DNA from: DASYYE01 sp035946955
Lineage (GTDB): Bacteria; Actinomycetota; Actinomycetes; Streptosporangiales; Streptosporangiaceae
Direction of reading: 5' to 3'
NCBI GenBank assembly: GCA_035946955.1
Contig: DASYYE010000121.1
Span: forward strand, 1-22,966
Length of the DNA stretch: 22,966 nucleotides
The position numbers and the translations under genes are program-made. Of the stretch, positions 15,216 through 22,966 are shown piece after piece. Within the stretch, counting starts at the first letter, position 1; every line of letters starts with the position of its first letter. The notes under the pieces were generated by a model. That model searched no databases, was not told the origin of the DNA, and saw nothing but the letters and a program-made list of their open reading frames with translations.

Positions 15216-16775
15216 GTGGCACTCGCCATGCTGCGAAGCCCGAAGGCGCTGACCCAAGGCGTCGTCCTTGGCGTGGTCGTGGCGGGAACGAGCGTCGCCA
15301 CCGGGTCGGCCTCTGCCGCCAGCCCGCAGCCAGCAACGGTTCACCTTGCCTACACCTGCCGCCCCCTCGCCGCACCACAGGGGTTCCCCGCTGTGCCGCA
15401 GCGGGTCGGCATGCAACTGAGCGCCGTGTTTCCCGCCGCCGCAACTGCCGGGCAGGCCCTCCAGCCCACCGGCGCGAAGCTGACAGTGACACTGCCCCGC
15501 CCGCTAGCCGGCTACTTCGCCCAGCATGCCGCATCGGTCACGGCAACGACACGGACCACGATCGACACGACCCAGGGCGCCACGAAGGGCACCGCCTTCT
15601 GGCCAGGATGGGCACGGCTGGCAACCGTGTCGCCGACCGGCCCGCTGGTGCTGAGGTCCGCTGGGCGGGTGCCCGCCCTAGTCCCCCACGCGCCCGGCAC
15701 CCTGACCATCACCGCCGCAACAGTCCTGGTGGCCATCACACCGCATGCCCACGGCCCCATCACATCCCAGCCTGGCCACGTCGGGGGCATCGCACCGTCA
15801 GTCAACCACCCGCCGCCACCCACGACCGGGCCCACACCGCCCGTGGGTTCCTCTCCCTCCTCGGTGCAACTGCGCTGCACACCTGACGCGCATCAGACTG
15901 TGATGTTGGCCGCAGTGACAGTGAGCTCTGGGCCCGGCGGCTCATCGGGCGGTACGGTCAGGCACCGCGCCCGCTTCCCCTGCCCCAAGCAGCCCCCGGG
16001 CTTCCTGCAGCTCAACCCACACTTCCCGCTGCCCACGCCCCCGCCCGGGTCGACCGTCACCCATCCGCCCCCGGTGCCAGGCTGTGCCTACATCATCGGT
16101 TATGCGAACCAGAAGAAGCTCAAGTGCTCGGCGCTCGTCGGGCCTGGCCTGACCAACCTGGCGCAGGGCGACCGGATAGTACTGAGGCAGAAGCCCCCGA
16201 CCTACTTCGAGTCCGACAATGCAGGCCAACTCGACTTCAAGGCGACTCCGACCTCGCCGGTGGTCCACGGCCTGCCACCGATACACGTGACCTGCCTGGG
16301 CTTCGGGTTCATGCCCGTGACAGCCACGTTGTCGCTGCTGCAAGTGGGCACGACCAACATCTACAGCATCGGCACCCTCAGCTCGCTGACCACGAACATC
16401 ATCCTGTCGAATTTCATACTCCGTATCGACGCCGCCAACGTGAACGGCCAGAACCTGCCGGTGGCCGAGCCCGGCGTCCACTGCCAGACCGAAAAGCCGT
16501 TCAGGTTGGAACTGGTTGGGAACCCGCACAGCAAACCGCCTTATTCTCTGCAGGGCGGCGGGCCATTGACCGGGACACTCAACAACATCCCTTTCTTCAA
16601 GGGGTGCGGCGTGGGGGAAGACCTGAACCCGCTGTTCAACGGGACAGTCTCGGGACAGGACGTGGCGGACTTCAACCTGCTCACACAGGGCTCGCTGTGC
16701 ACGCCCCAGGGTGGCGTATGCCCGCCCAACATCCCGAAACCACTGCGCCACGTGCGGGAACCGGCAAAGCATTAG
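15216..16775 (+). CDS. Secreted DUF6801-like protein, first gene of the mce operon
   Basis: This is an exported 519-residue protein. The GTG at 15216 is preceded by GGAGG at 7 bases and is preferred to an in-frame GTG 42 bases upstream. A signal segment (ALTQGVVLGVVVAGTSVATGSASA) ends near residue 35. The mature protein opens with LAYTCRP and later has a QLRCTPDAHQTVML motif, a layout I associate with the secreted actinobacterial DUF6801 family. A Pro-rich linker follows, then a Cys-rich C-terminal half (CAYIIGYANQKKLKC, HVTCLGFGF, FKGCGVGEDLNPLFNGTVSG). It ends 31 bases before the MceG-type ATPase gene and is on the same strand, so it is likely transcribed with the importer. An accessory lipid-handling role at the cell surface is inferred from context. 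Confidence 0.78.
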   Translation: MALAMLRSPKALTQGVVLGVVVAGTSVATGSASAASPQPATVHLAYTCRPLAAPQGFPAVPQRVGMQLSAVFPAAATAGQALQPTGAKLTVTLPRPLAGYFAQHAASVTATTRTTIDTTQGATKGTAFWPGWARLATVSPTGPLVLRSAGRVPALVPHAPGTLTITAATVLVAITPHAHGPITSQPGHVGGIAPSVNHPPPPTTGPTPPVGSSPSSVQLRCTPDAHQTVMLAAVTVSSGPGGSSGGTVRHRARFPCPKQPPGFLQLNPHFPLPTPPPGSTVTHPPPVPGCAYIIGYANQKKLKCSALVGPGLTNLAQGDRIVLRQKPPTYFESDNAGQLDFKATPTSPVVHGLPPIHVTCLGFGFMPVTATLSLLQVGTTNIYSIGTLSSLTTNIILSNFILRIDAANVNGQNLPVAEPGVHCQTEKPFRLELVGNPHSKPPYSLQGGGPLTGTLNNIPFFKGCGVGEDLNPLFNGTVSGQDVADFNLLTQGSLCTPQGGVCPPNIPKPLRHVREPAKH

Positions 16776-16806
16776 TGAACGGCCGAAAGTCACTACAGGA
16801 GGGGAC

Positions 16807-18069
16807 ATGGGCATCGAGGTGGTCGTTGAAGGGCTGAGCAAGTCCTTCGGCCACCACGTCGTCTGGCGTGACATCTCACTGTCGCTCCCGGCTGGCGAGG
16901 TGAGCGTCATGCTGGGCCCGTCCGGGACGGGCAAGACCGTGTTCCTGAAGTCACTGGTCGGCCTGATCAAGCCGGACCGGGGACGGGTGCTGGTGGACGG
17001 GATCGACACCGTCTCCTGCTCAGAGCGGCACCTCTACCGGGCACGCAAGATGTTCGGGGTGATGTTCCAGGACGGTGCGCTGTTCGGGTCCATGAACCTC
17101 TACGACAATGTCGCGTTCCCACTGCGCGAGCACACGAAGCTGACCGAGGGGAACATCCGGCACAAGGTGCTGGAGAAGATGGACATGGTCGGCCTGGCCG
17201 GGGACGGGCACAAGTTCCCCGGCGAGATCTCCGGTGGCATGCGCAAACGGGCCGGACTGGCCCGTGCCCTCGTCATGGACCCGCAGATCATCCTGTGCGA
17301 CGAGCCGGACTCCGGGCTCGACCCGGTGCGTACCGCCTACCTGTCGCAGTTGCTGATCGACCTCAATGCGCAGATCGACGCGACACTGCTGATCGTCACC
17401 CACGACATCCAGATCGCCCGGACGGTGCCCGACAACATCGGCATGCTCTACCGCGGCAACCTCGTCATGTTCGGCCCCCGGGAAGTGCTGCTCACCAGCG
17501 AGAACCCGGTCGTCACCCAGTTCGTGAACGGGCGCAGGATCGGGCCGATCGGCATGAGTGAGGAAAAGGACGCGGCGACCCTCGCCGCCGAGCAGGCCAA
17601 CGGGACGTCAGGCGAGGGGGACAACGGCCTGCCTGCCTTGGTGCCTCAACTCGTGCCAAGTTCGGGAATGCCAGAGCGTGAGGCGGTCGCACGCCGGACC
17701 GCGCGCGTGATGAGCCTGCTGCACACACTGCCATTCCCGGCTCAACGGGCCATCCTCGAAAGCCTCAACCCAACACACCCCGGATCCACGGCACCGCCTG
17801 CCCGCCCCGTTCCGGCGCACGCCCCCATGGCACCCGTCAGCGAGACCGCACCCCTCCCGAGACGGCCAGGTACCCCGCAGTCCAGGCAGGCGCAGGCTCC
17901 GGACTGGGCGCAGCCCACAGCCCCGGTCTACGGCGGCCCAGCGGAAGAGGGCCCGCAGGCTGGCTGGTGGGGTCGCCTGTCGCGGCGGGATCCCGGCCGG
18001 CACGCCGCTGAGGATCCGCAGGACCCGGCGTATCCGGACCCTGAGCAGCCCGGGGGCGGCAGACGGTGA
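16807..18069 (+). CDS. mceG: MceG/Mkl-type ATPase of the Mce lipid importer
   Basis: This 420-residue ABC ATPase (MlaF/Mkl family) energises Mce-mediated lipid uptake on the cytoplasmic face. The ATG at 16807 follows AGGAGGGG. Motifs: Walker A GPSGTGKT (37-44), Q-loop Gln in VMFQDG (88), signature ISGGMRKR (141-148), Walker B IILCDEPDSGLDP (161-173) and switch His H199. From about residue 285 the AVARRTARVMSLLHTLPFPAQRAIL stretch resembles the C-terminal extension of actinobacterial MceG. It is followed by about 80 Pro-, Ala- and Gly-rich residues that look disordered, so the protein is longer than usual. In mycobacteria mceG is unlinked to mce operons; here it lies inside one, overlapping the first permease gene (GTGA). 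Confidence 0.93.
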   Translation: MGIEVVVEGLSKSFGHHVVWRDISLSLPAGEVSVMLGPSGTGKTVFLKSLVGLIKPDRGRVLVDGIDTVSCSERHLYRARKMFGVMFQDGALFGSMNLYDNVAFPLREHTKLTEGNIRHKVLEKMDMVGLAGDGHKFPGEISGGMRKRAGLARALVMDPQIILCDEPDSGLDPVRTAYLSQLLIDLNAQIDATLLIVTHDIQIARTVPDNIGMLYRGNLVMFGPREVLLTSENPVVTQFVNGRRIGPIGMSEEKDAATLAAEQANGTSGEGDNGLPALVPQLVPSSGMPEREAVARRTARVMSLLHTLPFPAQRAILESLNPTHPGSTAPPARPVPAHAPMAPVSETAPLPRRPGTPQSRQAQAPDWAQPTAPVYGGPAEEGPQAGWWGRLSRRDPGRHAAEDPQDPAYPDPEQPGGGRR

Positions 18070-18854
18070 CCAGCCAGGAAGCGACGTTCCCCGGCGCTGG
18101 CGCGCTGCGCCAGACCGGCAAGCTGTTCACGCTCGCGGCCAGCGTGATCTGGCTGACCTTCAAGCGGCCGTTCCAGGTCCGCGAGCTCGTCGAGCAGTTC
18201 TGGTTCATCGCCAGCGTCACGATCCTGCCGACCGCGCTCGTGTCGATCCCGTTCGGTGCGGTGATCACGCTGCAGGTCGGCTCGCTGACCAGGCAGTTGG
18301 GTGCGGAGTCGTTCACCGGCGCGGCCAGCGTGCTCGCGGTGGTCCAGCAGGCCAGCCCGCTGATCGTGGCGCTGCTGATCGCGGGGGCGGGCGGCTCCGC
18401 GATCTGCGCGGACATCGGGGCACGCACGATCAGGGAAGAGATGGACGCGATGGAGGTGATGGGGGTCTCCCCCATCCAGCGGCTCATCGTGCCCCGGGTG
18501 CTCGCGGCGTCGCTGGTCGCCATCCTGCTCAACGGCCTGGTGTCGGTCGTCGGTGTGCTCGGTGGCTACTTCTTCTACGTGTTCCTGCAGCACGGCACGC
18601 CGGGCTCGTTCCTGTCCAGCTTCTCCTCCCTGGCGCAACTGCCCGACCTCTACATCAGTGAGATCAAGGCACTGATCTTCGGGTTCCTCGCCGCCGTGGT
18701 GGCCGCCCACCGTGGGCTGAACCCCCGGCCAGGGCCCAAGGGCGTCGGCGACGCGGTCAACCAGTCCGTGGTCATCGCGTTTCTGCTGCTGTTCTTCGTC
18801 AACCTCGTGCTGACCGCGATCTACCTGCAGATCGTGCCCCCGAAAGGATCGTGA
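18066..18854 (+). CDS. yrbEA: YrbE-type (MlaE family) permease A of the Mce importer
   Basis: This 262-residue inner-membrane permease starts at a GTG overlapping the mceG stop (GTGA), so translation is probably coupled. It shows the MlaE/YrbE organisation: an N-terminal interface helix (FKRPFQVRELVEQFWFIASV), about five transmembrane segments, and the conserved cytoplasmic IREEMDAMEVMGVSPIQRLIVPRVLA segment, which contacts the ATPase. KALIFGFLAAVVAAHRGLNPRPGPKGVGDAVNQSVV near the end is also typical. It should pair with the second permease as a heterodimer in the membrane beneath the Mce protein assembly and move lipids inward. Confidence 0.94.
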   Translation: MTSQEATFPGAGALRQTGKLFTLAASVIWLTFKRPFQVRELVEQFWFIASVTILPTALVSIPFGAVITLQVGSLTRQLGAESFTGAASVLAVVQQASPLIVALLIAGAGGSAICADIGARTIREEMDAMEVMGVSPIQRLIVPRVLAASLVAILLNGLVSVVGVLGGYFFYVFLQHGTPGSFLSSFSSLAQLPDLYISEIKALIFGFLAAVVAAHRGLNPRPGPKGVGDAVNQSVVIAFLLLFFVNLVLTAIYLQIVPPKGS

Positions 18855-18858
18855 GCGG

Positions 18859-19758
18859 ATGGGTGCGGTAGCGCCGCCTACGCGGCCGGGGACAGCGGGA
18901 CCGGAAGGGCCGGTGCCGTCGCAGGCGTGGCCCGCCCGGGTCGGTGAGCGGTCCGATGCCTGGCTGTCCTCGCTCGACATGCTCGGCGACCAGCTCACGT
19001 TCTACGCCCGGGCGCTGGCCTGGATACCGCGTGCGGTACGCCGCTACTACAAAGAGGTGCTGCGTCTGCTGTCCGAGGTGGGCTTCGGCAGCGGGGCACT
19101 GGCGCTGATCGGCGGCACGGTCGGTGTGATGATCGGCATGACGCTGTTCACCGGCACTGTCGTGGGCCTGCAGGGCTACGCCGCGCTGAACCAGATCGGC
19201 GCGTCGGCGTTCACGGGCTTCGTGTCCGCCTACTTCAACACCCGCGAGATCGCCCCACTGGTCGCCGGGCTCGCCCTGTCCGCGACCGTAGGGGCGGGGT
19301 TCACCGCCCAGCTCGGCTCCATGCGGATCAATGAAGAGGTGGACGCGCTGGAGGGCATGGGGGTGCCGAGCCTGCCCTACCTGGTGACCACGCGGATCGT
19401 GGCCGGCGCGGTCGCGGTCATCCCGCTGTACGCGATCGGGCTGGTCAGCTCCTACTTCGGCTCCCGGCTCGTCACCGTCTACTTCAACGGCCAGTCGCCG
19501 GGCACCTACGACCACTACTTCGGGCTGTTCCTCTCCCCGGTCGACGTGTTGTGGTCCTTCCTCAAAGTGCTGCTCTTCAGCGTCGTGGTGATCCTGGTGC
19601 ACTGCTACTACGGGTACCGGGCCAAGGGCGGCCCGGCGGGCGTGGGGGTCGCTGTCGGGCGCGCGGTCCGCACCGCCATCGTCATGATCAACATCATCGA
19701 CTTCTTCATGAGCCTCGCGATCTGGGGCGCCACGACCACCGTCCACGTGGCGCCATGA
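18859..19758 (+). CDS. yrbEB: YrbE-type (MlaE family) permease B of the Mce importer
   Basis: This 299-residue second permease follows the first by 4 bases. It has a hydrophilic Pro-rich N-terminus of about 35 residues before the interface helix, making it slightly long; an internal ATG at 18979 is a shorter alternative. The core matches YrbEB: ALIGGTVGVMIGMTLFTGTVVGLQGYAALNQIG, then the conserved INEEVDALEGMGVPSLPYLVTTRIVA cytoplasmic segment and KVLLFSVVVILVHCYYGYRAKGGPAGVGVAVGRAV. It forms the permease pair with the upstream gene product. Together with MceG this is the transporter core of the importer. Confidence 0.94.
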   Translation: MGAVAPPTRPGTAGPEGPVPSQAWPARVGERSDAWLSSLDMLGDQLTFYARALAWIPRAVRRYYKEVLRLLSEVGFGSGALALIGGTVGVMIGMTLFTGTVVGLQGYAALNQIGASAFTGFVSAYFNTREIAPLVAGLALSATVGAGFTAQLGSMRINEEVDALEGMGVPSLPYLVTTRIVAGAVAVIPLYAIGLVSSYFGSRLVTVYFNGQSPGTYDHYFGLFLSPVDVLWSFLKVLLFSVVVILVHCYYGYRAKGGPAGVGVAVGRAVRTAIVMINIIDFFMSLAIWGATTTVHVAP

Positions 19759-19771
19759 GAGGGCACCGGCC

Positions 19772-21100
19772 ATGACCACCAAACTCCGTACCCGCCTCAG
19801 TGGCGTGGCGTTCCTCGTGGTGATGGTCCTGCTCGCCTGGCTGGCGATCGGCCTGTACAACAAGCAGTTCACGCCCGTGTCCACGGTGACCCTCTACACC
19901 GACAGCGTCGGCAATGAGATGCACGTCGGTTCCGAGGTCATGGTCCGCGGTGTCCAGGTCGGTGAGGTGCGGTCGGTCAGCGCCCACGGCAGCGGGGCAC
20001 GGCTCGAACTCGCGATCCAGCCTGGCGCGGTCTCCGAGCTCCCGGCCAATGTGACCGCCCAGATGATGCCGACCACACTGTTCGGCCAGCGTTTCGTAGA
20101 CCTGGTCCTGCCCGCCCAGCCCACCGCGGCCCGGCTGACCAGCGGCAGCGTGATCACCCAGGACCACTCCGCCGACGCCATCGAACTGGAGCGGGTGCTG
20201 AACAACCTGCTCCCGATGCTCAACGCGGTCGAGCCGGACAAACTCTCGGTCACGCTGACCGCGATCGCCCAGGGCCTGCAGGGCCGCGGCACCGAACTCG
20301 GCCACACCCTGGTCACGCTCAATGCCTACCTGCACACGATGAACCCGCAACTCCCGGCCATCGACACCGACATCAGGGAGCTCGCGGGCCTCACCCACAC
20401 CTACCACCAGGCCGCGCCGCAGATCATCCAGGCCCTCAACGACCTCACGACCACCAACGAGACCATCGCGAACCAGCAGGCCAACCTGGCCGCACTGTTC
20501 AGCAACGTGACGGCCGCCTCGGACCAACTGCACACGTTCCTGGACAACAACTCCGCCAATGCGATCAACCTGTCCACCGACAGTGTTGCCACACTGGGCA
20601 TCCTGGCCCGGTACTCCCCCGAGTTCCCCTGCACCCTGCATGCCCTGGCCAAGTTCGTCCCGGCCATGGACCGGGCACTGGGCAAGGGCACGAAACAGCC
20701 CGGGCTGCACGTCAACGTGACTGTCGTCCCCTCCTACGCCAGCGCCCGCTACATCGCTGGTGTGGACACCCCCATCTACGGCGACGACCTGGGCCCCCAC
20801 TGCTACCCGGTCCCCTTCCCCGGCATCCACCTCAACGACGGTGTCGGGGGCGGGGCCGCCGGGGCCAGTGCGGTGCCCAGCAGCGGCGGGGTTAAGGCTG
20901 GCGGGAAGCCTGCGCATGGGCGGCGTCACACCACCCAGCCCGCCATCCACACGACCGCCGACCAGCAGAGCGAACTGGCCAGGGAACTGGCTGCGCTGGA
21001 CCTCAACCAGTCGCCCGCGTCCCTGCCGGACTGGACCTCCCTGCTGGTCGGCCCGGTCTTCCAAGGGCAGCGCGTCGTCCTGGGGGTGAGTAAGGCGTGA
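19772..21100 (+). CDS. mceA: MceA-type substrate-binding protein
   Basis: This is a 442-residue first Mce subunit. A single N-terminal membrane anchor (VAFLVVMVLLAWLAIGLYN, about 10-28) is followed by an MCE/MlaD domain (TVTLYTDSVGNEMHVGSEVMVRGVQVGEVRSV, about residues 38-115). A long helical part rich in Asn, Gln and Thr follows, of the kind that builds the tube or needle of Mce complexes (LERVLNNLLPMLNAVEPDKLSVTLTAIAQGLQGRG and on). The end, from about residue 375, is low-complexity Gly, Ala and His. GAGAGGG lies 8 bases before the ATG. The stop overlaps the next start (GTGA). It should span the periplasm-like space and pass lipid to the YrbE pair. Confidence 0.94.
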   Translation: MTTKLRTRLSGVAFLVVMVLLAWLAIGLYNKQFTPVSTVTLYTDSVGNEMHVGSEVMVRGVQVGEVRSVSAHGSGARLELAIQPGAVSELPANVTAQMMPTTLFGQRFVDLVLPAQPTAARLTSGSVITQDHSADAIELERVLNNLLPMLNAVEPDKLSVTLTAIAQGLQGRGTELGHTLVTLNAYLHTMNPQLPAIDTDIRELAGLTHTYHQAAPQIIQALNDLTTTNETIANQQANLAALFSNVTAASDQLHTFLDNNSANAINLSTDSVATLGILARYSPEFPCTLHALAKFVPAMDRALGKGTKQPGLHVNVTVVPSYASARYIAGVDTPIYGDDLGPHCYPVPFPGIHLNDGVGGGAAGASAVPSSGGVKAGGKPAHGRRHTTQPAIHTTADQQSELARELAALDLNQSPASLPDWTSLLVGPVFQGQRVVLGVSKA

Positions 21101-22122
21101 GACGGGGTATCGTCGGCCCGCTCGTCAAGTCGGCCATCTTCGTGGTGGTCACCGCGACGATCACCGCGGTCCTGGCCATCAGCATCGCCCACTCCGGCGT
21201 CTCGGCCACCGTTGGCTACCACGCGGTGTTCTCCGACGTCACCGGCCTCACCGTCGGCGATGACGTCGACATCGCCGGGGTCAGGGTGGGGCAGGTCACC
21301 TCGGTCAGTGTGTACAACCGCAACCAGGCCCTGGTGGGTTTCTCCCTCCAGGCCGGCCGGACGCTGCCCGTATCGGCCACAGCCACGCTCAAGTACCTCA
21401 ACCTCGTGGGCCAGCGCTACATCGAACTCGGCCAGGGCACCGGGCCGGTCGGGCGCGACCTCCCGCCCGGCGGCACCATCCCGCTCGCCCAGACCACGCC
21501 AGCCCTCAACCTCACCGAGCTGTTCAACGGCTTCCAGCCGCTGTTCCAGGCGCTGTCACCCGGCGACGTCAACCAGCTCTCCAGCGAGATCATCCAGGTC
21601 TTCCAAGGGGAGACCCCGAACGTCACCGAACTGGTGGCCACGGTGGGGTCACTGACCGGCGCCCTGTCCACCAGGGACAAGGTCATCGGGCAGGTGATCG
21701 ACAACCTGAACGCGGTCCTGCATACGGTGAACTCGCGGGGCAACGACCTTGCCAGCCTCGTGACCACGTTGCAGCAGCTCGTGTCCGGGCTGGCCGCCGA
21801 CCGCCAGCCCATCGGCAACGCGATCACCGCGATCGCCAGCCTGACCAGCGCCACGGCTGGCCTGCTCCAGGTGGGCCGGGCCCCGCTGCGCCAGGACATC
21901 ACCCAGCTCGGCCGGCTCGCCACCAACCTCAACAACAACTCCGCTGACGTCGGGCGGTTCCTGCGGACCCTGCCCACCAAGATGACCGAGATCGCCCGGC
22001 TGGGCTCCTACGGGTCGTGGCTCAACTTCTACCTGTGCGAGGCCACCGTGACCGGGGTCCACGAGCAGTTCGGGCCGACCCCCCACGGCGTGCCGGTGAC
22101 CGCTGCGAGGTGCGGCGCATGA
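21097..22122 (+). CDS. mceB: MceB-type subunit
   Basis: This is a 341-residue Mce subunit starting at a GTG that overlaps the mceA stop. It has a membrane anchor (AIFVVVTATITAVLAISIA, about 12-30), an MCE domain (TVGYHAVFSDVTGLTVGDDVDIAGVRVGQVTSVSV, about 37-115) with the YIELGQG end strand, and a helical C-terminal region with heptad-like hydrophobics. It is shorter than MceA and has no low-complexity tail. In Mce complexes the A to F subunits assemble into a hexamer, so this should be the second ring member. Its stop overlaps the start of the third subunit gene (ATGA). Confidence 0.94.
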   Translation: MRRGIVGPLVKSAIFVVVTATITAVLAISIAHSGVSATVGYHAVFSDVTGLTVGDDVDIAGVRVGQVTSVSVYNRNQALVGFSLQAGRTLPVSATATLKYLNLVGQRYIELGQGTGPVGRDLPPGGTIPLAQTTPALNLTELFNGFQPLFQALSPGDVNQLSSEIIQVFQGETPNVTELVATVGSLTGALSTRDKVIGQVIDNLNAVLHTVNSRGNDLASLVTTLQQLVSGLAADRQPIGNAITAIASLTSATAGLLQVGRAPLRQDITQLGRLATNLNNNSADVGRFLRTLPTKMTEIARLGSYGSWLNFYLCEATVTGVHEQFGPTPHGVPVTAARCGA

Positions 22123-22966
22123 AACCGCTGCGGGAGCGCAACCCCATCTGGGTCGCGGTGGTGGGGCTGGCCATCATCGCCGTCATCGCGTTCGGGGCAC
22201 TGCACCCATCCGACCTGCCGTTCATCGGCGGCGGCACCGGCTACACCGCGTACTTCGCTGAGGCCGCCGGCCTGCAGCCGGGCAACGAGGTCCGGATCGC
22301 CGGGGTCACCGTCGGCCACGTCAGCGGGGTGTCGCTCGCCGGGGACAAGGTTGCGGTGAACTTCAGCGTGAAGGGCGCCTGGGTGGGCAACCAGACCACC
22401 GCCGCCATCGAAATCAAGACACTGCTGGGCGACAAGTACCTGGCACTCGACCCGCTCGGCAACGCCCCGCTGAACCCGGCCACGCCGATCCCGTTGCAGC
22501 ACACGGCCTCCCCCTACGACGTGACCGAGGCGTTCAGCAACGTCGGGCAACAGCTCAGCCAGATCAACACCGCCCAGCTCGCGCAGAGCATCCAGACGCT
22601 GTCCACCGCGTTCGCGGGCACGCCGCCCTACGTCCGCTCGGCCCTGCGCGGCCTTGCCTCGCTGTCGTCGGCCATCGCCTCCCGCGACGCCGAGGTCGCT
22701 GACCTGCTGGCGGGCACCAAGCAGGTCAGCGGCACGCTGGCCAGCCAGGACGCCCGGTTCCAGCAGCTGATCAACGACGGGAACCTGCTGCTGGCCGAGT
22801 TGCAGCAGCGCCAGGCGGCGATCCACGCGCTGCTGATCGGGACTCAGCAGCTCGCCACCCAGCTCTCCGGGCTGGTAGGGGATGACCAGGCCCGGCTGCA
22901 CCCGGCCCTGGCCACGCTCAACCAGGTCGCCACGCTGCTCACGGAGAACCAGGCCAACCTCGCCAA
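22119..22966 (+). CDS. mceC: MceC-type subunit (3' partial)
   Basis: This is the third Mce subunit, cut by the right window edge after about 282 codons. The ATG at 22119 overlaps the mceB stop (ATGA). The translation begins MKPLRERNPIWVAVVGLAII, with a membrane anchor at about residues 10-28. An MCE domain follows (YTAYFAEAAGLQPGNEVRIAGVTVGHVSGVSL), with the IKTLLGDKYLALDPLG end strand. The rest is a helical region rich in Gln, Ala and Leu. Genes for D, E and F subunits would be expected just beyond the window. Confidence 0.93.
   Translation, partial: MKPLRERNPIWVAVVGLAIIAVIAFGALHPSDLPFIGGGTGYTAYFAEAAGLQPGNEVRIAGVTVGHVSGVSLAGDKVAVNFSVKGAWVGNQTTAAIEIKTLLGDKYLALDPLGNAPLNPATPIPLQHTASPYDVTEAFSNVGQQLSQINTAQLAQSIQTLSTAFAGTPPYVRSALRGLASLSSAIASRDAEVADLLAGTKQVSGTLASQDARFQQLINDGNLLLAELQQRQAAIHALLIGTQQLATQLSGLVGDDQARLHPALATLNQVATLLTENQANLA

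Noticed and set aside
15942..17009. Open frame of 355 codons on the minus strand
   Set aside because: It lies across the DUF6801-like gene and the start of mceG, has no ribosome site, and its translation is Arg/Gln/His-rich without family features.
17928..21064. Several minus-strand open frames of 350-450 codons under the yrbE and mceA genes
   Set aside because: All are antisense to well-supported genes and show the repetitive Gly/Val/Asp/Arg-rich composition of shadow frames.
1..22966. CRISPR arrays, tRNA or rRNA genes, insertion sequences and attachment sites
   Set aside because: Reading by eye gave no regularly spaced repeats, cloverleaf-like segments, transposase motifs or paired terminal repeats. 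Short RNA genes could still be missed.

Overview
The window is high-GC DNA of an actinobacterium, probably a filamentous, Streptomyces- or Streptosporangiales-like organism. The signs are GTG/ATG starts with GTGA/ATGA overlaps, a large ATP-binding LuxR (LAL) regulator, many Sec-secreted proteins, DrrAB-type exporters and an mce lipid-import operon. The genus cannot be fixed from sequence alone. The left half (1-10.9 kb) is by eye less GC-rich and more patchy than the strongly GC-biased right half, and looks like accessory DNA.

Layout. (1) 1-2427, +: a LAL regulator whose N-terminus is cut by the window edge. (2) 7468-2447, -: three tightly packed genes for exported proteins: a subtilase-like protein without a catalytic domain (849 aa), an S53 (sedolisin) peptidase (414 aa) and a beta-propeller-like repeat protein (400 aa). 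(3) 7565-8186, -: debris upstream of that operon: a small leader-like ORF, the C-terminal tail of a second copy of the subtilase-like protein, and a short LuxR-type HTH ORF that runs into this tail. (4) 8383-9657, -: a polytopic GT87-like membrane protein. (5) 9968-10285, +, and 10834-10340, -: two convergent small genes sharing a bidirectional hairpin terminator. The first lies behind a perfect operator-like palindrome. (6) 11014-11172: a 52-codon coding-like fragment.

(7) 11887-11267 (-) and 11978-13794 (+): a divergent TetR regulator and DrrA/DrrB-type ABC exporter. The shared promoter region carries a 17-bp-period tandem repeat that overlaps the exporter -35 box, and the TetR gene appears to be leaderless. 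(8) 14340-14837, +: a small secreted Cys-containing protein. (9) 15216 to the window end, +: an mce operon in the order secreted DUF6801-like protein, MceG-type ATPase, YrbE permease A, YrbE permease B, MceA, MceB, MceC (cut by the edge). These genes should form a trans-envelope lipid or steroid importer.

The most unusual feature is the secreted operon at 2447-7468. An in-frame 'shell' of an S8 subtilase (propeptide-like region plus C-terminal domain, with the catalytic domain apparently replaced by a short Pro-rich linker) is encoded just ahead of an S53 peptidase that itself lacks room for a normal large prodomain. The decayed second tail upstream shows that this family has been duplicated or recombined at the locus. 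A proposed link between shell and peptidase (chaperone, inhibitor or substrate presenter) is inference only.
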